Below are positions 50,881-61,783 of a stretch of 64,000 bases of DNA, in pieces. Below the pieces are notes generated by a model. That model searched no databases and was not told the origin of the DNA. It was given only the letters and a program-made list of their open reading frames with translations. This stretch comes from Nocardioides ganghwensis (GTDB taxonomy: Bacteria > Actinomycetota > Actinomycetes > Propionibacteriales > Nocardioidaceae), in NCBI RefSeq assembly GCF_014779655.1, contig NZ_JACXYX010000002.1, positions 310,001 to 374,000 on the forward strand, in the 5' to 3' direction. The first letter of the stretch is position 1. Every line of letters begins with the position of its first letter. The position numbers and the translations under genes were made by a program.

Positions 50881-51564
50881 ATGACGACGGGGCCCCGAGC
50901 CGTACGCCGCCCGCTGGCGGCCGGTGTGCTGGCGGCCGGTCTCGCGCTGGGGTTCACCGGGTGCGCCGGCATCGGCCAGCCCGAGCCGTACGACTCGCCG
51001 GGCATCAACGGGCTGGTGGTCCCGACCCCGACCCCGTCGCCCGGCGACTTCGTCGATGTCGTGGACAACCCGTGGCTGCCCCTCGAGCCCGGAGCCCGGT
51101 GGACCTACGACGTCACCGGCGACGGGTCCTCGAGCGGCACGATCGAGGTGGAGGTGCTCGACGGCACGGTCCCGGTCGCCGGGCTCGACGCCACCGCGGT
51201 GGAGACCACCGTCGACCTCGGCGGCACGACGAGCGTGGAGACCGATCTCTACGCCCAGGACGAGGCGGGCAACGTCTGGCTCGTCGGGGCCGACGCGGAC
51301 GGCGCCGGCTGGCGCGCGGGGGAGGGCGGTGCCGGGGCGGGCCTCGCGATGCCCGCCGACCCGCGGCTCGGCGACGGCTGGCTGACGTACGACGTCCCGG
51401 GCCTGCCCCGCGCGAGCCGGACGATCGAGGACCAGTCGGACGACATGGTCCAGACGCGCGACGAGGCCGACACCACGACTCGTCGCGTGTACGAGAAGGG
51501 TGTCGGCCTCGTGGGGTTCGAGGACCTCGACGCCGGCTGGACCGCGCAGCTGGTCCGACCGTGA
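50881..51564 (+). CDS. Secreted lipoprotein of unknown function (227 aa)
   Basis: The signal peptide (Arg-rich start, AAGVLAAGLALGFTGC) ends in a lipobox Cys at about residue 25. A Pro/Thr linker (VPTPTPSPG) leads to a beta-rich mature domain with WLPLEPGARWTYDVTGDG and a strand-rich core (IEVEVLDGTVPVAG, VETTVDLGG, VYEKGVGLVGFEDL). The pattern resembles actinobacterial proteins that adopt LolA-like or beta-barrel folds, but no family is certain. ATG at 50881 begins the natural signal peptide; an in-frame ATG 12 bases earlier is less likely. Confidence 0.75.
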   Translation: MTTGPRAVRRPLAAGVLAAGLALGFTGCAGIGQPEPYDSPGINGLVVPTPTPSPGDFVDVVDNPWLPLEPGARWTYDVTGDGSSSGTIEVEVLDGTVPVAGLDATAVETTVDLGGTTSVETDLYAQDEAGNVWLVGADADGAGWRAGEGGAGAGLAMPADPRLGDGWLTYDVPGLPRASRTIEDQSDDMVQTRDEADTTTRRVYEKGVGLVGFEDLDAGWTAQLVRP

Positions 51565-51565
51565 G

Positions 51566-52681
51566 CTAGTCCGGGCGGCGCACCTGCGTGCGGCCGTCGT
51601 CGTCGCCGTCGGGGTTGCCCCAGTGGCCGGGCGCGCTCGGGCCGGGCTGCTGCGGCTGTTGCGGCTGGTACGGCTGCTGGGGAGCGCCCCACTGGCCGGG
51701 CTGGGTCGGCTGCTGCTGCGGTGCGGGCTGCCCCCACTGGCCGGGCTGCGGCGCCGCCTGGGGCGTGGAGTAGGGGTCGGGCTGCTGCTGTGGCGGGTGC
51801 GGCGGCTGGTAGGGGTCGGGCTGGCCCCACTGCTGCTGCGGGGGAGCACCCCACGCGGCGCCGGGCTGGCCCCAGCCGCCCTGCTGGCCCTGGTTCCACT
51901 GGGCCTCGTAGGAGCCGGGGACGAACTGGTCCTTCCTCCCGCCGCTGAAGTTGAGGCCCGAGCCGGCGACCGGGGCCCCGCCCTGGCCGAAGAGGATCGG
52001 GTAGGTGAGGCCGGCGATCGCCGCGCCGAGGAGCGGTGCGACGACGAAGAGCCACAGCTGCACGATCGCGTCGGTGCCGGCGAAGACGCCGACACCGATG
52101 GAGCGGGCCGGGTTGACCGACGTGCCGGTCAGCGGGATGGCGACGAAGTGGATCATCGCGAGGGACAGGCCGATCGCCAGCGGGCCGAGCGCGGCGTTGA
52201 TCTCGTTGCGCTCGTCGGTCACCGCCAGGATGATCCAGAGGAAGACCGCCGTCAGGAGGACCTCGAGCAGCAGCGCCGCCCACCAGGCGTACCCCGAGCC
52301 CTGGTCGCCGAAGAAGTTCTGGCCCATGTTGCCCTCGGCGGTGAAGCCCTCGAAGCCGTTGCCGAGGCCGAGGAGCACCGCGCCGGCGAGGAGGCCGCCG
52401 AGGAGCTGGGCGGCCATGTAGATGCCGACCTGGTTCCACGGCAGTCGGCCGCCGAGCACGGCGCCCAGCGTGACGGCCGGGTTGAAGTGCCCACCGGAGA
52501 TGCGACCGACGGCGTAGGACATCACCACCACGGTGAGGCCGAAGGTCAGGGCGGTCGCGACGAGATCGCCGCCGCTGTAGACGGCGGCACCGCAGCCGAA
52601 GAAGACGAGCACGAAGGTGCCCAGAGTCTCTGCGGTGAACTTCTGCCCGGTGGTCGGTGTGTCTTCGACGATGTCGCTCAT
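51566..52681 (-). CDS. Aquaporin-family channel with Pro/Gln-rich tail
   Basis: A 371-residue MIP channel. Six helices carry both NPA motifs, HFNPAVTLG and SVNPARSIG, and FVLVFFGCGAAVYSGG at the first helix. About 110 C-terminal residues are an unusual low-complexity cytoplasmic tail of Pro, Gln, Gly and Trp (QQQWGQPDPYQPPHPPQQ-type repeats), far longer than in E. coli AqpZ. Water rather than glycerol conduction is inferred from NPAR. ATG at 52681 follows a GAGGGGA sequence. Its stop lies two bases from the end of the convergent lipoprotein gene. Confidence 0.9.
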   Translation of the reverse strand: MSDIVEDTPTTGQKFTAETLGTFVLVFFGCGAAVYSGGDLVATALTFGLTVVVMSYAVGRISGGHFNPAVTLGAVLGGRLPWNQVGIYMAAQLLGGLLAGAVLLGLGNGFEGFTAEGNMGQNFFGDQGSGYAWWAALLLEVLLTAVFLWIILAVTDERNEINAALGPLAIGLSLAMIHFVAIPLTGTSVNPARSIGVGVFAGTDAIVQLWLFVVAPLLGAAIAGLTYPILFGQGGAPVAGSGLNFSGGRKDQFVPGSYEAQWNQGQQGGWGQPGAAWGAPPQQQWGQPDPYQPPHPPQQQPDPYSTPQAAPQPGQWGQPAPQQQPTQPGQWGAPQQPYQPQQPQQPGPSAPGHWGNPDGDDDGRTQVRRPD

Positions 52682-52740
52682 CGCGAGTCCCCTCAGTGAG
52701 TCAGGTCGGCCGTACCCCTCGTAGGCCACGGTGAGCCTAG

Positions 52741-55071
<2,331 letters not shown>

Positions 55072-55094
55072 GCGAGGACCGGGCGCCGACGGCG

Positions 55095-55781
55095 ATGGTC
55101 ACGGGGGAGCAGGGGTTGCCGCGGGCGCCCCTGCTCTCCTCGCTCTCCCTGGTGGTCGGCAACCTGCTGCCGATCTGGGCGGTGTGGGCCGGCCACATGT
55201 CGGTGGGCGACGTCTTCGTCGTCTACTGGATCGAGAACCTCGCCTACTGGGCGATCACGATCGTCAAGGTGCGCACCGCCCGCGGCGAGCGCGGGCCCGG
55301 CTCGGCGCGGATGACACTCAACGGCCGGCCCGTCGACGCGTCGGACTCGGGCTCGCTGGCGTTCTTCTTCGCCCTCCACTACGGCATCTTCACCTTCGTC
55401 CACGGGGTCTTCGCCTTCGTGATGGCGTTCCTCGCCGGCGGTGACCTCCACCCCGGCGCCTGGCTGCTCGCCGGCGTGGCCCTCGGCCTGAGCCACCTCG
55501 GGTCGTTGTGGTTGAACTGGTTCGACGGCGGCGAGCGCTGGCGGGTGTCGGCCTCCACCGCGATGTGGCAGCCCTACCCTCGGATGCTCGTGCTCCACGT
55601 CGGCATCATCGTGGGCTTCGGGCTGGCGATGCGCTCGGTCGGTGCCTCGGACGCCCCCAGCGGGCTCGAGGAGCTGGCGCCGGTGCTGCTCCTGCTCGGG
55701 CTCAAGACCGTGGTCGACCTCGCCCTGCACCTGTGGGAGCGCCGACGGGCACGGTCGCTGCCGGCGGTCGAGGCGGCGTGA
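55095..55781 (+). CDS. DUF6498-type membrane protein (228 aa)
   Basis: Six hydrophobic segments with conserved aromatic and charged pieces (WIENLAYWAITIVKV, FFFALHYGIFTFVHG, SHLGSLWLNWFDGGE, PYPRMLVLHVGIIVGFG). The W-I-E-N motif and the His in FALHYG are typical of actinobacterial DUF6498 proteins, whose function is not known. GTG/ATG choice: ATG at 55095 fits, with GGGG-rich sequence upstream. It lies 23 bases after icd on the same strand but is probably functionally separate. Confidence 0.75.
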   Translation: MVTGEQGLPRAPLLSSLSLVVGNLLPIWAVWAGHMSVGDVFVVYWIENLAYWAITIVKVRTARGERGPGSARMTLNGRPVDASDSGSLAFFFALHYGIFTFVHGVFAFVMAFLAGGDLHPGAWLLAGVALGLSHLGSLWLNWFDGGERWRVSASTAMWQPYPRMLVLHVGIIVGFGLAMRSVGASDAPSGLEELAPVLLLLGLKTVVDLALHLWERRRARSLPAVEAA

Positions 55782-55854
55782 TCCCGGCCACGAACCACCC
55801 CGACGCGCCGTGGCGGGGGAACAAAACCTCCGTCGCGCCCTCTTGCGCCAGGTG

Positions 55855-57099
55855 ATGACGACGACCACCGAGACCACTGCCCTGCCCGACCACCCCTCGT
55901 CGCGCGACCTCGACGTCCCGTCGGTGACCGCGCGCCACTTCGGCCTCGCGGTGCTCGCGCTGGCGATGGGCGGCTTCGCGATCGGCACCACCGAGTTCGT
56001 CACGATGGGCCTGCTGCCCCAGATCGCCGGCGGTGTCGACGTCTCGATCCCGACCGGCGGCCACGTCATCTCGGCGTACGCCGTCGGGGTGGTCGTGGGC
56101 GCACCGGTGCTCGCCTTCCTGGGCGCGCGGCTCCCGCGGCGGGCGCTGCTGGTGGCGCTGATGGCGGCCTTCGCGGTCGGCAACGGGGTGAGCGCGCTCG
56201 CCACCTCGTACGAGCAGCTGATGGTCGCCCGTTTCGCCGCGGGCCTGCCGCACGGCGCCTACTTCGGCGTCGCCTCGCTGGTCGCGGCCAGCATGGCGCG
56301 GCCCTCGCGCAAGGGCCGCGCGGTCTCGCTGGTCATGCTCGGGCTGTCCGTCGCCAACGTGCTCGGCGTCCCGGCCGCCACGGTCCTCGGCCAGGAGCTG
56401 GGGTGGCGTGCCGCGTTCTGGGCGGCCGCCGGTCTCGCGCTGCTCACGCTCGCGCTGGTCGTCTGGTTCGTGCCGTCCGTGCCCGGCGACGCCGCGGCGA
56501 GCGGGCGCCGCGAGCTCTCCGCCTTCAAGGTCCCGCAGGTCTGGCTCACGCTGCTCGCCGGTGCCGTCGGCTTCGGCGGCATGTTCGCCGTCTACACCTA
56601 CATCGCTCCCGTCGTCACCGACGTCGCCGGGCTGGGGGAGCGGTCGGTGCCGGTCTACCTCCTGTCCTTCGGCCTCGGCATGGTCGCCGGCACCTGGCTG
56701 GCCGGGATCATGGCCGACTGGTCGATCTTCCGCTCGCTGATCATCGGCGGTGTCGGCATGGCCGCCACGATGCTGGCGTTCTGGCTCACTGCGCCCTACG
56801 GATGGGCCGCGCTGCCGGTCGTCTTCCTGATCACCACCCTCGGCTCGGTGCTGGTCGTGAACCTCCAGCTGCGGCTGATGGACGTCGCCGGTGACGCCCA
56901 GACCCTCGGCGCGGCGATGAACCACGCCTCGCTCAACATCGCCAACGCGCTCGGCGCCTGGCTCGGCGGCCTGGTCATCGCAGCCGGGTGGGGCCTGCGA
57001 GCTCCCGCCCTCGTCGGCCTCGTCCTGTCGATCGCCGGGGTGGGGATCCTGCTGCTGTCGGCCGCGCTGCACGTGCGCGGCCGGGACGTACGTGCCTGA
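55855..57099 (+). CDS. MFS transporter of the arabinose-efflux type
   Basis: A 414-residue 12-helix carrier. The first helix region FAIGTTEFVTMGLLPQIAGG and the A-loop LGARLPRRALLVALM match the drug:H+ antiporter-1 (AraJ/sugar-efflux-like) subfamily; RFAAGLPHGAYFGVASLVAA is the second signature. The second half ends AMNHASLNIANALGAWLGGLVI. The substrate is undetermined, drug or sugar efflux being usual. ATG at 55855 is used; the Shine-Dalgarno sequence (CCAGG) is weak and close. Confidence 0.87.
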   Translation: MTTTTETTALPDHPSSRDLDVPSVTARHFGLAVLALAMGGFAIGTTEFVTMGLLPQIAGGVDVSIPTGGHVISAYAVGVVVGAPVLAFLGARLPRRALLVALMAAFAVGNGVSALATSYEQLMVARFAAGLPHGAYFGVASLVAASMARPSRKGRAVSLVMLGLSVANVLGVPAATVLGQELGWRAAFWAAAGLALLTLALVVWFVPSVPGDAAASGRRELSAFKVPQVWLTLLAGAVGFGGMFAVYTYIAPVVTDVAGLGERSVPVYLLSFGLGMVAGTWLAGIMADWSIFRSLIIGGVGMAATMLAFWLTAPYGWAALPVVFLITTLGSVLVVNLQLRLMDVAGDAQTLGAAMNHASLNIANALGAWLGGLVIAAGWGLRAPALVGLVLSIAGVGILLLSAALHVRGRDVRA

Positions 57100-57229
57100 T
57101 CACCCCCCGAACGGCTGTGTTCGTGTTGCACGGAGTTAACACAGGCGGAACTCCTGCGTTGCACACGTTTGTAACGATCAAATCCGCGGGGGTGGATCAG
57201 CCACCCGGAATCCTTGCGGAGGGTGAGTC

Positions 57230-57388
57230 ATGGAAGACGACAAGATCGCGCGCGAGATGGAGCGCCGCCGACAGCTGGCCGACCGCAACGTCGGCGCCGT
57301 GGTGAACCTGCTGCAGCGCCGTCAGGAGCTGCGGGGGATCTACCCGGCGGCCGACCTGGTCGCCGAGAACGTCGGCTGGGTCGTCTGA
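57230..57388 (+). CDS. Very small conserved-looking protein (52 aa)
   Basis: The short frame starts MEDDKIAREMERRRQLADRN and ends GWVV. Most of it is a charged amphipathic helix with heptad-like spacing (IAREMERRRQLADRNVGAVV), then a second helix (AADLVAENVG). It has a strong GGAGGG at 57218-57223, six bases before ATG. A 130-base upstream region with two TTGCAC words (57126-57131 and 57159-57164) may hold its promoter. It is short, but the ribosome site, coding-like codon use and downstream terminator support it. Function unknown. Confidence 0.6.
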   Translation: MEDDKIAREMERRRQLADRNVGAVVNLLQRRQELRGIYPAADLVAENVGWVV

Positions 57389-57403
57389 GGCAGTCGCTGC
57401 GAA

Positions 57404-57431
57404 CCCCCGCCCCGGGGGGCGGGACGGGGGT
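57404..57431. terminator. GC-rich terminator hairpin between small gene and lipase
   Basis: CCCGCCCC (57406-57413) pairs with GGGGCGGG (57416-57423), and an outer ACCCCCG (57403-57409)/CGGGGGT (57425-57431) pairing is an alternative. It lies between two convergent genes (stops at 57388 and 57440). Confidence 0.55.
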
Positions 57432-57439
57432 CGCGGCGG

Positions 57440-58723
57440 TCAGATCAGCCAGCAGTTGCTGAGCTGCGGGATCCCGGCGAACCGGGCCTCGAAGAACGGC
57501 AGCGACTCGGCGACGTGAGGCACGAGGCCGCCGACGTGGAGCGGCGCCACGTTGGTGGACAGCCGCACGTTGGCGCCCTTGCCGCACCACGACCTCGCCA
57601 TCTGCTTGCCGACGGCGTAGGGGATCACGTCGTCGAGCGCGGAGTGGGTGACGAGCACCGGGACGGTCGGCTTGATGGTGCCGATGCGCTGCGCCTCCAC
57701 GATCGACCTGAACGGCTCGGCGGCCATCAGCGTCGACATCGGCTGGCCGTTGTAGCTCAGCGTCGACGACTTCACGAAGGCGTTGTTGAGCAGGTCGAAG
57801 ACGCACTCGGTCTCGACGCGGTCGCTGGTCGCACGCCCGGTCGCGTTGAGGTACGGCGTGAGGTCGACGTCGTAGCTGGCCGCGAGCCCGCGCAGGGCGA
57901 AGAAGGCGAACGAGGAGTAGAGCCCGCCGTCGAGGTTCGTGGCCACCTTGGTGAGGTCGGCGGGCACGGCTCCGACGACGGCGCCCTTGACCCGGAGGTC
58001 GGGGGCGTACGTCGAGGCCAGCTCCACCGCCGCCGCGGCCGCGCCGCCGCCCTGCGAGTAGCCCATCAGGCCGACGGGACTCGTCGTGCTGAGCCCGGTG
58101 CCGGAGAGCCGTTGTGCGGCGCGTACGACGTCGAGCGTGGCGCGGCCCTGCGACACGCGGTCCATGTAGGTGTGGATGCCGACGGTGCCGAGGCCCTCGT
58201 AGTCGGGCATCGCCACGGCGTAGCCGCGCAGCAGCAGCGCCTCGATCCCGATGCCCTCGTACTCGATGCCCTCGGAGAACTGGCGCGACGGTGCGCACCG
58301 GTCGGCCATCCCCTGGGTGCCGGGGGAGTAGCCGATGACGGGGCGGGAGCCGAGCCCGATCCAGGGGGCGTTGGGGACCAGGACGGTGCCGGAGACCGCG
58401 ATGGCCTTCCCGGAACGGTTGGTGGTCTTGTAGAGGACGCGCTGGGCGTTGCGGACCAGGCTGGTGGCGTCGAGCGGGTCGAGCAGGAAGGTCATCTTCT
58501 CGCTGCGGATGAGCGTGCCATTGGCGCTGGGCAGGGTGGCGGGAGTCTCGTAGAACGCCGGCCGGGGCGGCTCGTCGACGGCGGCCTGCGCCGGCGACGT
58601 GCTGATCGCCACGAGGGCGAGCGTGGTGGTGAGTGCGGTGGTGAGCAGGGTGGAGACTGACGCGATCGCGCGTGCCGACAGACCCCGAGTGCGTGTCCGA
58701 CGACGTGATGGTGCAGGTGCCAT
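57440..58723 (-). CDS. Secreted lipase (secretory lipase family)
   Basis: A 427-residue exported hydrolase. The signal peptide is twin-arginine-like in its head (RRRTRTRGLSARAI) with a hydrophobic core ending STSPAQA at about residue 47. The mature enzyme has GYSPGTQG (oxyanion), LMGYSQGGGAAAAAVELAS with the catalytic Ser, THSALDDVIPYAVGKQ (Asp) and LHVGGLVPH (His). Cys residues in ADRCAPSRQF, ETECVFDLLNN, RSWCGKG and SNCWLI could pair outside. It belongs to the LIP/secretory lipase family. AGGAGG precedes ATG by nine bases. A promoter and Crp-type site are seen upstream. Confidence 0.88.
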   Translation of the reverse strand: MAPAPSRRRTRTRGLSARAIASVSTLLTTALTTTLALVAISTSPAQAAVDEPPRPAFYETPATLPSANGTLIRSEKMTFLLDPLDATSLVRNAQRVLYKTTNRSGKAIAVSGTVLVPNAPWIGLGSRPVIGYSPGTQGMADRCAPSRQFSEGIEYEGIGIEALLLRGYAVAMPDYEGLGTVGIHTYMDRVSQGRATLDVVRAAQRLSGTGLSTTSPVGLMGYSQGGGAAAAAVELASTYAPDLRVKGAVVGAVPADLTKVATNLDGGLYSSFAFFALRGLAASYDVDLTPYLNATGRATSDRVETECVFDLLNNAFVKSSTLSYNGQPMSTLMAAEPFRSIVEAQRIGTIKPTVPVLVTHSALDDVIPYAVGKQMARSWCGKGANVRLSTNVAPLHVGGLVPHVAESLPFFEARFAGIPQLSNCWLI

Positions 58724-58765
58724 GGTGGCTTCCCTCCTGGGCCGGACCGCCCGGCCGACTCCGGA

Positions 58766-58796
58766 AACCTACTGGTGAGTCACATCACACTGGCAA
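58766..58796 (-). promoter_or_regulatory. Putative promoter of the secreted lipase
   Basis: On the minus strand TTGCCA (58796-58791) is followed after 19 bp by TAGGTT (58771-58766); transcription would begin near 58759, giving a leader of about 36 bases with a good AGGAGG. Confidence 0.5.
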
Positions 58797-58812
58797 TGTG
58801 ACGTCGGTCACA
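58797..58812. promoter_or_regulatory. Perfect Crp-type site, TGTGA-N6-TCACA
   Basis: The 16-bp site matches the Crp-family consensus in all ten conserved positions and abuts the -35 of the lipase promoter; its centre is about 45 bases upstream of the predicted lipase start of transcription. A further inverted pair GTCACAT (58779-58785)/ATGTGAC (58796-58802) overlaps it. It lies 82 bases upstream of trpS as well. Confidence 0.65.
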
Positions 58813-58894
58813 AGTCGGCACCACGTCGAGCGTCCGTGCGTACGGGCGTGGGACCACGCGCCGACGTGTCCGTGGGCGGTGAGAGACTGGCGCC

Positions 58895-59914
58895 ATGTCG
58901 ACCTCACCCGTCTCGCGCCCGCGGGTCCTGTCCGGGATCCAGCCGACAGCGGACTCGTTCCACCTCGGGAACTACCTCGGTGCGCTGCGGCAGTGGGTCG
59001 CGCTGCAGGAGGACTTCGAGCCCTTCTACTTCATCGCCGACCTGCACGCGATCACGGTCGAGCAGGACCCCAAGGTGCTCCGCGAGCGCACCCTCGTCTC
59101 GGCCGCGCAGCTCGTCGCGGCCGGCGTCGACCCGGCGCGCGCCACGATCTTCGTGCAGAGCCAGGTGCCGGCGCACACCCAGGCCGGCTGGGTCCTGCAG
59201 TGCCTGACCGGCTTCGGCGAGGCCCGGCGGATGACCCAGTTCAAGGACAAGTCCGCCAAGGGCGGTGAGGGCGCCGCCAGCGTCGGCCTGTTCACCTACC
59301 CGATCCTCCAAGCGGCGGACATCCTGCTCTACCGCCCCCAGTACGTCCCGGTCGGCGAGGACCAGCGCCAGCACCTCGAGCTGACCCGCGACCTCGCGAA
59401 CCGCTTCAACCACCGCTACAAGAAGACCTTCCGGCCGCCCGAGCCCTACATCCTCGAGTCCACGGCGAAGATCTACGACCTCCAGATCCCCCAGAAGCAG
59501 ATGTCGAAGTCGATCGGCGGCCAGGGCTGCGTGTGGGTCCTCGACGACCCCAAGGTGCTGACCAAGAAGTTCCGCTCGGCGGTCACCGACTCGGAGACCG
59601 AGATCCGCTTCGACCGCGAGAACAAGCCCGGGGTCAGCAACCTGCTGTCGATCCACTCCGCGCTCTCCGGGGAGAAGGTCGAGGCGCTGGAGTCCGCCTT
59701 CGAGGGCCGCGGCTACGGCGACCTGAAGTCCGAGGTGGCCGACGTCGTCCTCGAGACGCTGACGCCGCTGCGCGAGCGCACCCGGGAGCTCCTCGAGGAC
59801 CGTGCGGAGCTCGAGCGCATCCTCCGTGAGGGCGCCGGGCGTGCGGGTGCGGTGGCCGAGTCGACGCTGCGCGACGTCTACGACCGAGTCGGCTTCCTGC
59901 CCGCGACTCGCTAG
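58895..59914 (+). CDS. trpS: Tryptophan-tRNA ligase
   Basis: A 339-residue class Ic synthetase. The HIGH-like motif reads HLGN in [44 protein letters not shown] binds tRNA/adenylate, and the KMSKS-like motif reads KQMSKS. Length and motif spacing are usual for bacterial TrpS. ATG at 58895 has GAGACT six bases upstream, a weak match to the leaderless -10 pattern seen elsewhere. It is divergent from the secreted lipase. Confidence 0.96.
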   Translation: MSTSPVSRPRVLSGIQPTADSFHLGNYLGALRQWVALQEDFEPFYFIADLHAITVEQDPKVLRERTLVSAAQLVAAGVDPARATIFVQSQVPAHTQAGWVLQCLTGFGEARRMTQFKDKSAKGGEGAASVGLFTYPILQAADILLYRPQYVPVGEDQRQHLELTRDLANRFNHRYKKTFRPPEPYILESTAKIYDLQIPQKQMSKSIGGQGCVWVLDDPKVLTKKFRSAVTDSETEIRFDRENKPGVSNLLSIHSALSGEKVEALESAFEGRGYGDLKSEVADVVLETLTPLRERTRELLEDRAELERILREGAGRAGAVAESTLRDVYDRVGFLPATR

Positions 59915-59923
59915 GGTCGAGTG

Positions 59924-60433
59924 GTGCCCACCATCGGAGTAGCCATCGCCATCCCCGAGCCCTGGGCGAGCGAGCTCCAGGACTACCGCACGAGCGTCGG
60001 CGACACCACCGCGACGCAGATCCCGACGCACATCACGCTGATCCCGCCCGCCGAGGTGGCCGAGGAGGAGCTGCCCGCGGTGAGCGAGCACCTCGCCGGC
60101 GTCGCGGCCACGATCGAGCCGTTCGACATCCACCTGCGCGGCACCGGCACCTTCCGGCCGGTGTCACCCGTCGTGTTCGTGACGGTGGCCGAGGGGATCT
60201 CCGGGTGCGAGGTGCTCGCCGACGCCGTACGCCGGGGCCCACTGGCGGTGGAGCTGCACTACCCCTACCACCCGCACGTCACGATCGCGCACCACCTCGA
60301 CGACCCGACCCTCGACCGGGCGTTCGACGAGCTGGCCACCTTCGAGTGCCGCTTCGCCGTCGACGCGTTCAGCCTCTACGTCCACGACAGCGACGCCGGC
60401 TGGCAGCCGACGCACGAGTACGGGCTGGGCTGA
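59924..60433 (+). CDS. 2H phosphoesterase (2'-5' RNA ligase-like) protein
   Basis: A 169-residue protein with the two defining H-x-T/S-x motifs, THITLIPP near residue 36 and HPHVTIAHH near residue 108, on a symmetric fold. Family members cleave or form 2'-5' phosphodiester or cyclic phosphate bonds; the substrate here is unknown. Two GTG codons occur at 59921 and 59924; TAGGGT (59912-59917) is six bases before the second, so 59924 is chosen. The gene is followed one base later by the YihY gene. Confidence 0.85.
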   Translation: MPTIGVAIAIPEPWASELQDYRTSVGDTTATQIPTHITLIPPAEVAEEELPAVSEHLAGVAATIEPFDIHLRGTGTFRPVSPVVFVTVAEGISGCEVLADAVRRGPLAVELHYPYHPHVTIAHHLDDPTLDRAFDELATFECRFAVDAFSLYVHDSDAGWQPTHEYGLG

Positions 60434-60434
60434 G

Positions 60435-61499
60435 ATGTCCTTCGTCTCGGGCCTGAAGGACCGCGTCGAGCGCGTGCGCGAGCGGCGCCCGCTCGTCGAC
60501 CACGTCGTGCGCACGGTCGAGCACTACGGCACCGTCAAGGGCAGCGCCCTGGCCGCCGCGGTGACCTACTTCGCCTTCCTCTCCTTCTTCCCGATCCTGG
60601 CGCTGTCCTTCGCGGTCATCGGGTTCGTCGCGCGGGCCTACCCGGACGCCGACGACGACCTCGTCACGGCCATCAGCGACGTGCTGCCCGGCATCATCGG
60701 CAACGACGAGGGCGAGCTGCCCCTGTCGACGTTCCAGGACAACGCGCCGGGCCTCCTCAGCGTCGGCATCCTGCTCGCCCTCTACTCCGGCCTCGGCTGG
60801 CTCTCGGGCATGCGTACGGCGCTGGTGGCCGTCTTCGAGGAGCCCGAGCGCGAGCAGCCCAGCTTCGTGGTGGGCAAGCTGCGCGACCTGCTCGCCCTGC
60901 TCACCCTCGGCTCGGTGCTCGTCGTCAGCGTGGCCGTCTCCGGCGTCGCGACCAAGGTCGCCACGCCCGTCCTCGAGCTCGTCGGGCTCGGCGCCGGAGC
61001 GAAGCCGCTGCTGTGGGTCTTCGCCCTGGTGCTCGGCCTGGCGGCCAGCGCGCTGCTGTTCTTCGCCTTCTTCAAGCTCCTCGCCACCCCCGACGTACCG
61101 ACTCGGTCCCTGTGGTCGGGCGCGGTGCTCGGCGCCGTGCTGTTCGAGCTGCTCAAGCAGCTGTCCACGGTCCTGCTCCAGGGCACCCGCGAGCAGCCTG
61201 CCGTGCAGGCCTTCGGGATCGCGTTGATCCTGCTCGTGTGGATCAACTACTTCTCGCGGGTCGTCGTCCTGGCCGCCTGCTGGGCGCACACCTCGCCAGA
61301 GGCCCGCGCGATCCGCGACGCCCGCCTGGTCGCCGACCAGATGCCCGAGGGCCCGCGGATCGACCTCGCCGCGGCGAGCGCCGGCGTACGGCCCGCTGGC
61401 GCTGACGGCGCTGGGGTGACCACCTCGCCGAAGGCCGCCTTCGCCGCCGGCGCTGCCTCCATGCTCGGCCTCGTCGCGCTCGTACGCCGCCGCCGCTGA
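60435..61499 (+). CDS. YihY/BrkB-family inner-membrane protein
   Basis: A 354-residue protein with about six membrane helices. AAAVTYFAFLSFFPILALSFAVIGF near the N-terminus and LLVWINYFSRVVVLAACWAH near residue 265 are the main signatures. An extracellular/cytoplasmic loop follows each pair. BrkB-like proteins were once called ribonuclease BN, but that activity is not theirs; the role in envelope or transport is unclear. The Arg-rich C-terminus (LVRRRR) follows an Ala-rich linker. It starts one base after the upstream stop. Confidence 0.9.
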   Translation: MSFVSGLKDRVERVRERRPLVDHVVRTVEHYGTVKGSALAAAVTYFAFLSFFPILALSFAVIGFVARAYPDADDDLVTAISDVLPGIIGNDEGELPLSTFQDNAPGLLSVGILLALYSGLGWLSGMRTALVAVFEEPEREQPSFVVGKLRDLLALLTLGSVLVVSVAVSGVATKVATPVLELVGLGAGAKPLLWVFALVLGLAASALLFFAFFKLLATPDVPTRSLWSGAVLGAVLFELLKQLSTVLLQGTREQPAVQAFGIALILLVWINYFSRVVVLAACWAHTSPEARAIRDARLVADQMPEGPRIDLAAASAGVRPAGADGAGVTTSPKAAFAAGAASMLGLVALVRRRR

Positions 61500-61512
61500 C
61501 CGGCCGCCTGTG

Positions 61513-61564
61513 AGCGGTGAGTGAGCCACATTTCACCGCCCCCAGATGTGGCTGTGCCACCGCT
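61513..61564. repeat. 52-bp double palindrome, copy 1
   Basis: Outer arms AGCGGTG/CACCGCT and inner arms GCCACAT/ATGTGGC are perfect, with gaps of 5, 14 and 5 bases. This copy is separated from the next by 30 bases. The pair lies between the YihY gene and the DUF559-like gene; the rest of the 284-base gap shows nothing recognisable. Confidence 0.85.
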
Positions 61565-61594
61565 TCCAGGCGCGTCGTGTGTGTCGCCTGTTCG

Positions 61595-61646
61595 GGCGGT
61601 GGCTGAGCCACATGTGCCGGCCCGCGAATGTGGGTGGCGCACCGTC
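61595..61646. repeat. 52-bp double palindrome, copy 2
   Basis: Same geometry as copy 1, 82 bases further on: outer arms GGCGGTG/CACCGTC and inner GCCACAT/ATGTGGG; one left-arm, one inner-right and the outer-right-arm bases differ from the consensus. Confidence 0.75.
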
Positions 61647-61783
61647 CGTGGGCGGGCCCTGTTGTGACTCGACTGGCGGAGTCGCAGGCCACCGATCATC
61701 CACAGCGGGCGTGGTGGCGCGCGTTTCCACAAGCCGGCCGTCGGAGGCGCGCGCGAGCGCCTCTGGAGTGGCGCGATGGAGCC

